From Phytophthora hibernalis (Eukaryota > Oomycota > Peronosporomycetes > Peronosporales > Peronosporaceae), in assembly GCA_012656075.1 (NCBI GenBank), contig JAAKBF010000020.1, positions 186,001 through 250,000 of the forward strand: a DNA stretch of 64,000 bases, read 5' to 3'. Each line of letters begins with the position of its first letter. The first letter of the stretch is position 1. A program made the position numbers and the translations under genes. Under the pieces are notes generated by a model, which saw only the letters and a program-made list of their open reading frames with translations, did not search any database and was not told the origin of the DNA. Of the stretch, positions 58,001 to 64,000 are shown piece after piece.

Positions 58001-61000
58001 TTCAGTTGAATCATCTTCTCGAATGGAGCACACTCTTACTTTTACCTGTACTGAATGTTCTCCAGTTGCCCAACACCACATTCATTGAAATTGAAGCTGC
58101 GATCAGGTCCGCCGCTTTAATGACGAGTGATTTGGAGCCTATTGATAAGGAACCACCTGGTTCAGTGCCGGAACCTGTCGTCGAGGCTGTGAAAAGTCCA
58201 GCTAAAGGTGCAGTTGCGGTTGCTGTCCCACATGCTGCGCCAACAATCCCTGAACCAGTGATAAGTGAAAGCGACCGATTCATCAATGCTGCTCTTGGTT
58301 GTGGAGGACTTGTTCTGCTATTATCTTTCCTGGACTATGCCCGCATTCCAAGAGGACCGGAAGATTTTTCCACTCGCATTAACATCATGAAGACACAAAT
58401 TGAAGTAATGGCGATGAAGTTCATTACGCTGGCGCAGGAGAAACAGGAGAACATTGTGACGAAATATCGAGAAAAACTGGAGCTCAACCAGCCACCGACT
58501 ATCGACACTGTCTCGGCTGAAATTACTGTCGACTTGAGTCTACCTTATCAAGGACGGTGGGCTCAAATGTTACTCGACCATAAGTTTAGCGTGCCTCGTT
58601 TTGGATATGTGTCCTATTCGGCTTTGTTGCTCGCTTCAGAGCTCGCGCTACCAAAGCTAGTGTCAACTCTTTTGAATGCAGGAGCTTTTTCAGAAACGTC
58701 GTCACCAGAGGGAGTGACGCCTTTGATGATCGCTTTCCTGGTCGGAAATGAAGAAATGGTTATTGATTTACTAGATGCTCGAGCCAACGTCGATGCAATT
58801 ACCAGCGACGGACACGATCTAACGGTCTGGAACTGCGCTCTTGTATCTCCGGTGAAAGTACAAGTGAGTTCCTTGATCACGAAGGGTATCTTAGTTCAGA
58901 AGGTTTTGAGGTCACTTCAACTTCTAGCTCGCGTGTTCAACTTGATTCGATAGAGGATCGCTACAATTTCTGGATATGTGCCTTGATGCTGGAGTTGACG
59001 CTAATGTATCAAACGGACACGGCGACTTTCTTCTGCATGCTCTTCTATCGAAAACTATCGTCCGTCGAAAACTTCGTGGATTAGATCTGTGCTTTCGCTA
59101 CAATTCCTACTACGAAGATGAAAGGCGTCTGAAGAGGGCCGTAGTCGACTTGATTGAAACCCATTCTGCAAACGTGAATAGCTACAACTGCATGGGGCAA
59201 ACCCCGCTTCATTTGGCGTTGCTCTACGGTTACCCCGCAATTGTGAAGATTCTCATAAGCCGTGGAGCAAATCCGAACGTACAAGGGGTCTATGGGCACC
59301 TGCCATTGCACTACGCGTGCTTAGGATTTTGCGGTAATCTGGATGGAAGCGATGGCGAAGCAATCGGGATAATTCGAACACTGCTTGAACAAGCAACAAA
59401 GTATTCGTGCATACTTGGCGTTCATGCGGATCGACGGAAACACAAAACGACAGCTCAGAAGCAAGCTCTTGCCATTGAAAGTATACTTGAAAATGGGCTT
59501 CAAAGCGTTGTGGAACCTCAGTTTATTACGCAGAAGTTCGCAAGTGCTCACCAAATTATCGCAACACCGTCATTTCGAGGCAATTTTTGCCGTGGCACTT
59601 TGCATGCGGAGCTTACGTTCAGCTATCGTCGGTTCTGTGCCCTGACGATGATATGCAGAAGTGGTTTGAAGCAAATGGACAAGCACGTGCAGACATTCTT
59701 CGTTACTTAATTCGCGAATGGAAGATCGACGTCAGCGCGACTGCAAATGATGGCGTGACAGCACTGCATTTGGCGGTGAAGAGCGATGTCACTGGCAACA
59801 ATATTCCAGTGGTCGACTTGCTCCTGGAGAATTGCACTGCTGGAGACGGAGCACAATCAGCTACTTTGCTTAATGTGAACGCAGTCCATGAGCACATTGT
59901 CATCGATTGCTTGCCTGTGATTCCAAATGGTACTCAAACTATTTTACTGGATGCTATTCACGACGGAAAGCTCGCATACGTGTCTTCTCGATCCATCGAT
60001 GGCAAGTATCATATCATTCTGGCCGATGGGAACCACTTAGACAATGTTCCACGTGACAAACTGCAGGTCATTTCGGATCCAGAAAAGAAGGGCTCTCGCC
60101 ACTCGCATCACTATAAGTACTTGCTGCCGATGGAAAGTAGATTCTCTGCTCTTCATTACGCACTGCAGTCTAACAACGATACGCTTGCTCTGAGACTATT
60201 AGTGTTGCCAAAGATTTCGCTCGATCCTGAAGGAAGTGACCTACCGCTTCTGGCGTTAGCTTGTGCTGCGAGACAAACACCTGAAGTGGTGGGCCGGTTA
60301 ATTACTCAGCAGGCTAACATGCGTGTACATTTACCACTGCGAACGTCCAAGTGTGATTTGACTGCGATTGACGTGGATACCTCTAGTAACATTGCTAACA
60401 GAAAGCATGCAGCAGCACTGCACTATGCTGTCATGTACGACGATGTCGCTATGGTAAAGGTACTACTCACGAGTCCTGGTGGTCATGTTCATCCAAATGT
60501 GCGACGGTCTCGAGACGGCTTCACGCCGCTGCATCTAGCGTGTCAATTGGAGGATACAAAACTCGTCAAGCTGTTGCTCGAGCATGGCGCCAACTTAACG
60601 CTCCTATCAAGCATGTCCGCACAAGGAGTGTCACCTTTGCAGTTGCTGATGAAGTTCGACAGCTCGGAAAATGACAAGCTCAAGGAGCTAATCCGTGAAA
60701 ACTATCTGCGTTCTGAAATGCTTCTGGAAGGATTCTTCGACCAGCAAGAATCACGTGCTCGAAACGAAAACCAACCCGATGAAGACGAAAACAGTGATTG
60801 TGATGAGGACGACACACCATCATGTGCCTTGTTGCACGAAGAAGAACACAATCTTGATCTGTTTAAGCGTCTTCAGGGTCTGAATCGCGACAAACATGGA
60901 AACTACGAGGCTCTAACCCGACGACTAGAATCCAAGCTCGAAAAGAGCGATGCAGTACTCCGTCTATTCTTCGACCTCCTTAGACAACCGAAAGACGCAA

Positions 61001-61218
61001 TGGATCCCGTGGACATCCCCGTTGAAGGTAAATCGGAACTACAAGCATCACAGCAACCACTACCGTCTCTCATGGAGGCTTTCCAGAAGCTTCACCATCG
61101 GCACGAATGCTATCGCCAGTTCACTACGCGATCTCAGTGGAAACCCAAAACAAAAATCTCTCGTGTTGTAAGCAAGGGTACACTCGACGAAGCGATAGAG
61201 GAACCTACGCCCTCATAG
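55100..61218 (+). CDS. Large armadillo- and ankyrin-repeat protein (several frame changes)
   Basis: ATG 55100 (MGEEAATSGSRPG). Clean introns are 55331-55396, one near 55510-55571, one near 55690-55741 and one near 57217-57281. The first half is helical and armadillo-like (VDAVRFCAQDERFFSEQTEV, LVVETLTVMHLLL, CSALLGCLSAESGDLQFTAL). Ala/Ser-rich and acidic linkers follow. The second half has ankyrin repeats: GVTPLMIAFLVGNEEMVIDL, GQTPLHLALLYGYPAIVKIL, GVTALHLAVKSDVTGNN, FSALHYALQSNNDTLALRLL and GFTPLHLACQLEDTKLVKLL. A short Tudor-like piece lies between (AYVSSRSIDGKYHIILADGN, near 59967-60026). Frames change near 56145, 58040, 58960 and 59605. It might be two or more genes; I keep one because the repeats continue. 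Stop 61216-61218. Scaffold role inferred. Confidence 0.6.
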
Positions 61219-61350
61219 TCAAGGATCGTAAGTTGCAGGTAGAATTGATAAGCTTTAGCTCGTTCTCAAAAACAATTGGTAAGTTTCATTTTCGAGCCTA
61301 TACATAGGAAATACCCTAGGATAATGGTAATTCACTTTCGTTTACAAGAA

Positions 61351-64000
61351 ATGACCCTCACGCTTCAAGAAGAACGCAGCGAAGACGCTGGTTGTCACTC
61401 TTTGGGCATACCACCGCAAGTTCCACAACTAAAGCTCAACTCTATCCGCTCGGACAAATCAGAAGATCGATGCAAACCAACTTTAGGGATAAATTCGTTG
61501 CCGCGGGTACACGCCAGCACTGCTCGAGATCAAAGTGCTGAACAAGAGAAAATTGAGTCAAAAGGCAGTCAGACATCAAGAATTCGATTCGCACCACCTC
61601 CGAGATCGAAGCAACAAACATCTTCGTACTGTGCCCGTCCCGGTCGTACACGTGTCAGGTCCCCAGCAACATTTTGCGAATCTACTAGCAGTTTACAGCA
61701 AAAGCAAGTAGCCACTGCACGTAGCTTTAAAGCACTGGAAAACTGGCAACAATCTACAGAAGCGGGTGTGTTGAAGATTCTGCTCGTTGAAGTACATGAT
61801 GTGCTCTTTGAGGCGATTTATCGGCCGAAAGAGGCTCCAGAGCAGGGAGAAGCTACACTTTGTTCATCTTCTGTGACAGAGCTACGAGTTGCGACTGAAG
61901 AAAGTAATGTTGTGGAATATTTTTCGCTGGTAGCGGACGTACAGGAAAAGGTGAAGCTGCAACAGCAAGAACGAAAACAGTTAACCACCAAACTCATGAT
62001 GGAAAACTCAATGCAGCAAGATTTATCGACGCAACTACAGCAACTGGAGCGTGAACTATCTCAACTTCACACGCGTCACGCTTACAATCGTGCCGAAATT
62101 GAGGGTGAACGACGAGCTGTGCAGCGCCTTGAAAAGACTACGCTTCGCTTATAGAACAGGAACAAGAGTTGCAGAGGGACTGCGAGGTCATGGAGCTACA
62201 ACTTGATACGCAGCGAACACAACTCAAAGAGATCCGCAGTCAGCAACTCTATCTGGATTTTGTGTCGAGTGCTCCGTTAAAGCGGCACATGGAGGAGAAA
62301 AAGTGGCAGGAGCAACACGCTGCAGTGATACTACAAGTTCAAAACGCGGAGGCTGAAAATCGCTCGCTCGAAGACGAAATCAAGAAGCTCGAAGATGAAG
62401 CTTCAAATTTGGAGGCTCAGCATGCTTGCGACTTGCAGACAAAGCAGCAATCGGAGACTGCTTTGAGTGAGATACGAGCGAACTACGAGCAATACCTAGA
62501 TTCATTTGAGAGAACGCGCGTTTGCTACACACCAAGACCCGACTGGGATCGTATCGTAGATGAAACGCCGGAGCTGTCTGTGCAAAAGTACCAGTGGGAG
62601 ATGGCTGATAGTTTAAGCTCTCGTGATGCGATGGCTTCAGCAAACGAAGAATCGAGCGACAAAGGTGGTGTGCTTGAGCATATTGGAGAGGCCACAAACA
62701 CTATGGTTGTGGAAGAAGTACATCGACACGGCAAAGGACGAACGAAAAATTTAGTGAAGGAGATGTTGCACTGGATTGAGCGTCTACAGAAGCACTGTGG
62801 TGTCAATCTTCACCTGAGCCGGGTAAGTCCAAAGCAGTTTTAGGTATGGCGGATTTGTTGATTCACCTCACAAATGTTGTTTCCTGTAGATCTGGCACGA
62901 TGTCGAGGAAGCACGTGTTGAGCTTACCATCCTGCACCACCAGCTCGATCGAGCTGTTCGGAAGACATCAATTCTCCCAATTGTTCTCCCTAACGGATCG
63001 GGGGTAATTACCATTGCAGCAGCGACTTCACCTACCTCCGGTTCACCAACAAAGAGAAGACAAGACTATATCATGGCTCTCGGTATGCATGAGAGTATTC
63101 CCATGTTCTTACGACATCGCGGAAAACTGAAAAGAAGAGTCCTTAAGAAAATCGACGTTGAAAAGTGGTGCGCAAGGTTTGGGTCGAAAAGCGAAAGCGT
63201 GAACAACGAAACCCACTGGGTCGATTCCCGTTGGAGCAGGTGCTGTACGAGAAACTGCATCGCAAATACGGCTTCCAGCCGTTGATCGCAGAGTGGGGAT
63301 ACAACCTGCTCCTAGCGCTGCAAATGTTTAGTTGGGATTCGGAGATTGAGATGTTCCTGCTCTGTTTGACTGGGGCAGTTTCCGATCTCGTGTATGTTGA
63401 CCAAGAGCAGATGATTCAACGCTGCCAGCAACTGCTACTCCGACTGTGCGAGCTGTACAAAGTCGAAAGCTTTGTGACTGAGCGACGCGTACTTCTCAAA
63501 GATGCTCTTGTGGCATTGCGAACGTATTTTCCACTGAAGACGTCCGCGCAACTTCAAGCTATCGAGCAGGCCATCATCCGAGATATGCACAAGATGAAGC
63601 GTGGTGGCAACGACTCCATCTTGTACATCGAAGACATCCTTCCGTTAGATGCCAAGTACCCGCTCGGATTTTTGTGAAAACTATTCGCACCCAGCACTTC
63701 AAGGAGATCCAAGACTACTACGGATTACTTCTCAGGTAGAGTATTCGTTTTGACTCTTGAGTATGACTTTGTGCTTCTTACATGCTTCCGTTGCTGCTTC
63801 CAGCGCGTTGGAACAGCGAGACTCTGATTTGAGAGGGTTTTGCCGCTTGCTGCAGTTCGAGATGTGCGCTTGCTACTGAGAAACATTGAGCGAAATATGA
63901 GTAGTAATTGCTTCACATGTTCTGTACTCTGCCAGGCGATTTTTGCTATCGATCCGCTTGCAGACCATAGCGCGGTGAAAAATCTGATGATGAAGCTCTT
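61351..64000 (+). CDS. Coiled-coil protein, possibly flagellar, runs past window end
   Basis: ATG 61351 (MTLTLQEERSEDAG) follows a ~130-bp gap. A Ser/Arg-rich disordered leader leads to a long coiled coil (61900-62500, many Gln/Glu/Leu heptads). A TPRPDWDRIVDETPELSVQK motif follows, then, across an intron 62822-62889, RIWHDVEEARVELTILHHQL. The frame changes near 62150, 63167 (A4 run) and 63670 (T5 run), each fixed by one base. After the last, KTIRTQHFKEIQDYYGLLL continues into two short exons near 63802-63893 and beyond 63938, so the gene is cut by the window edge. I do not recognise the family; the coiled-coil plan resembles axonemal or centrosomal proteins. Confidence 0.6.

Overview
The window looks like nuclear DNA of an oomycete, most likely Phytophthora or a close relative. 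Genes are compact, with short GT-AG introns of roughly 60-120 bp. Two genes carry a match to the oomycete initiator (GCTCATT..CA..) just upstream of the ATG. The gene families also fit: START plus FYVE-like proteins, secreted PLC-like phosphodiesterases, peroxisomal 4-coumarate-CoA-ligase-like enzymes, a copia element and a Crypton-like recombinase. Species cannot be fixed from sequence alone.

Layout. 1-7.6 kb: 3' remnant of an ADCY10-like gene, a TMCO4/DUF726 gene (-), a BART/coiled-coil/WW gene (+), an ankyrin gene (-) and a small possibly mitochondrial protein (+). 7.7-11.7 kb: two genes (-) of an F-box/LRR-like family. 11.9-14.7 kb: a nearly perfect 1.3-kb-arm palindrome holding four copies of a tiny lysine-rich protein gene. 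14.9-22.6 kb: a 4CL-like gene (-), 4CL fragments, a third F-box/LRR-like gene (-) and a secreted PLC-like gene (-). 22.6-33.2 kb: a repeat-rich zone with a dead Crypton-like recombinase and a 6-kb copia element bounded by 907/909-bp direct repeats. 33.2-41.1 kb: four tandem 4CL-like genes (+). 41.4-45.6 kb: two more F-box/LRR-like genes (+). 45.8-48.1 kb: a second PLC-like gene (-). 48.6-54 kb: an AP2-like protein gene (-) and a tandem pair of START-FYVE-like genes (-). 55.1-64 kb: a long armadillo/ankyrin gene (+), then a coiled-coil gene running off the window.

The order 4CL, then F-box/LRR-like, then PLC-like occurs twice (14.9-22.6 kb and 33.2-48.1 kb) around the transposon zone. This suggests a segmental duplication with inversion and local tandem amplification. 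Four of the 4CL-like enzymes end in SRL, a peroxisomal PTS1 signal, which suggests acyl/aryl-CoA formation in peroxisomes.

A feature of the whole window is that many otherwise well-conserved genes change frame by one base, usually inside a homopolymer run and usually as a missing base. I annotate these as interrupted CDS, because sequencing or assembly error is at least as likely as gene death. Genes with other kinds of damage are called pseudogenes.
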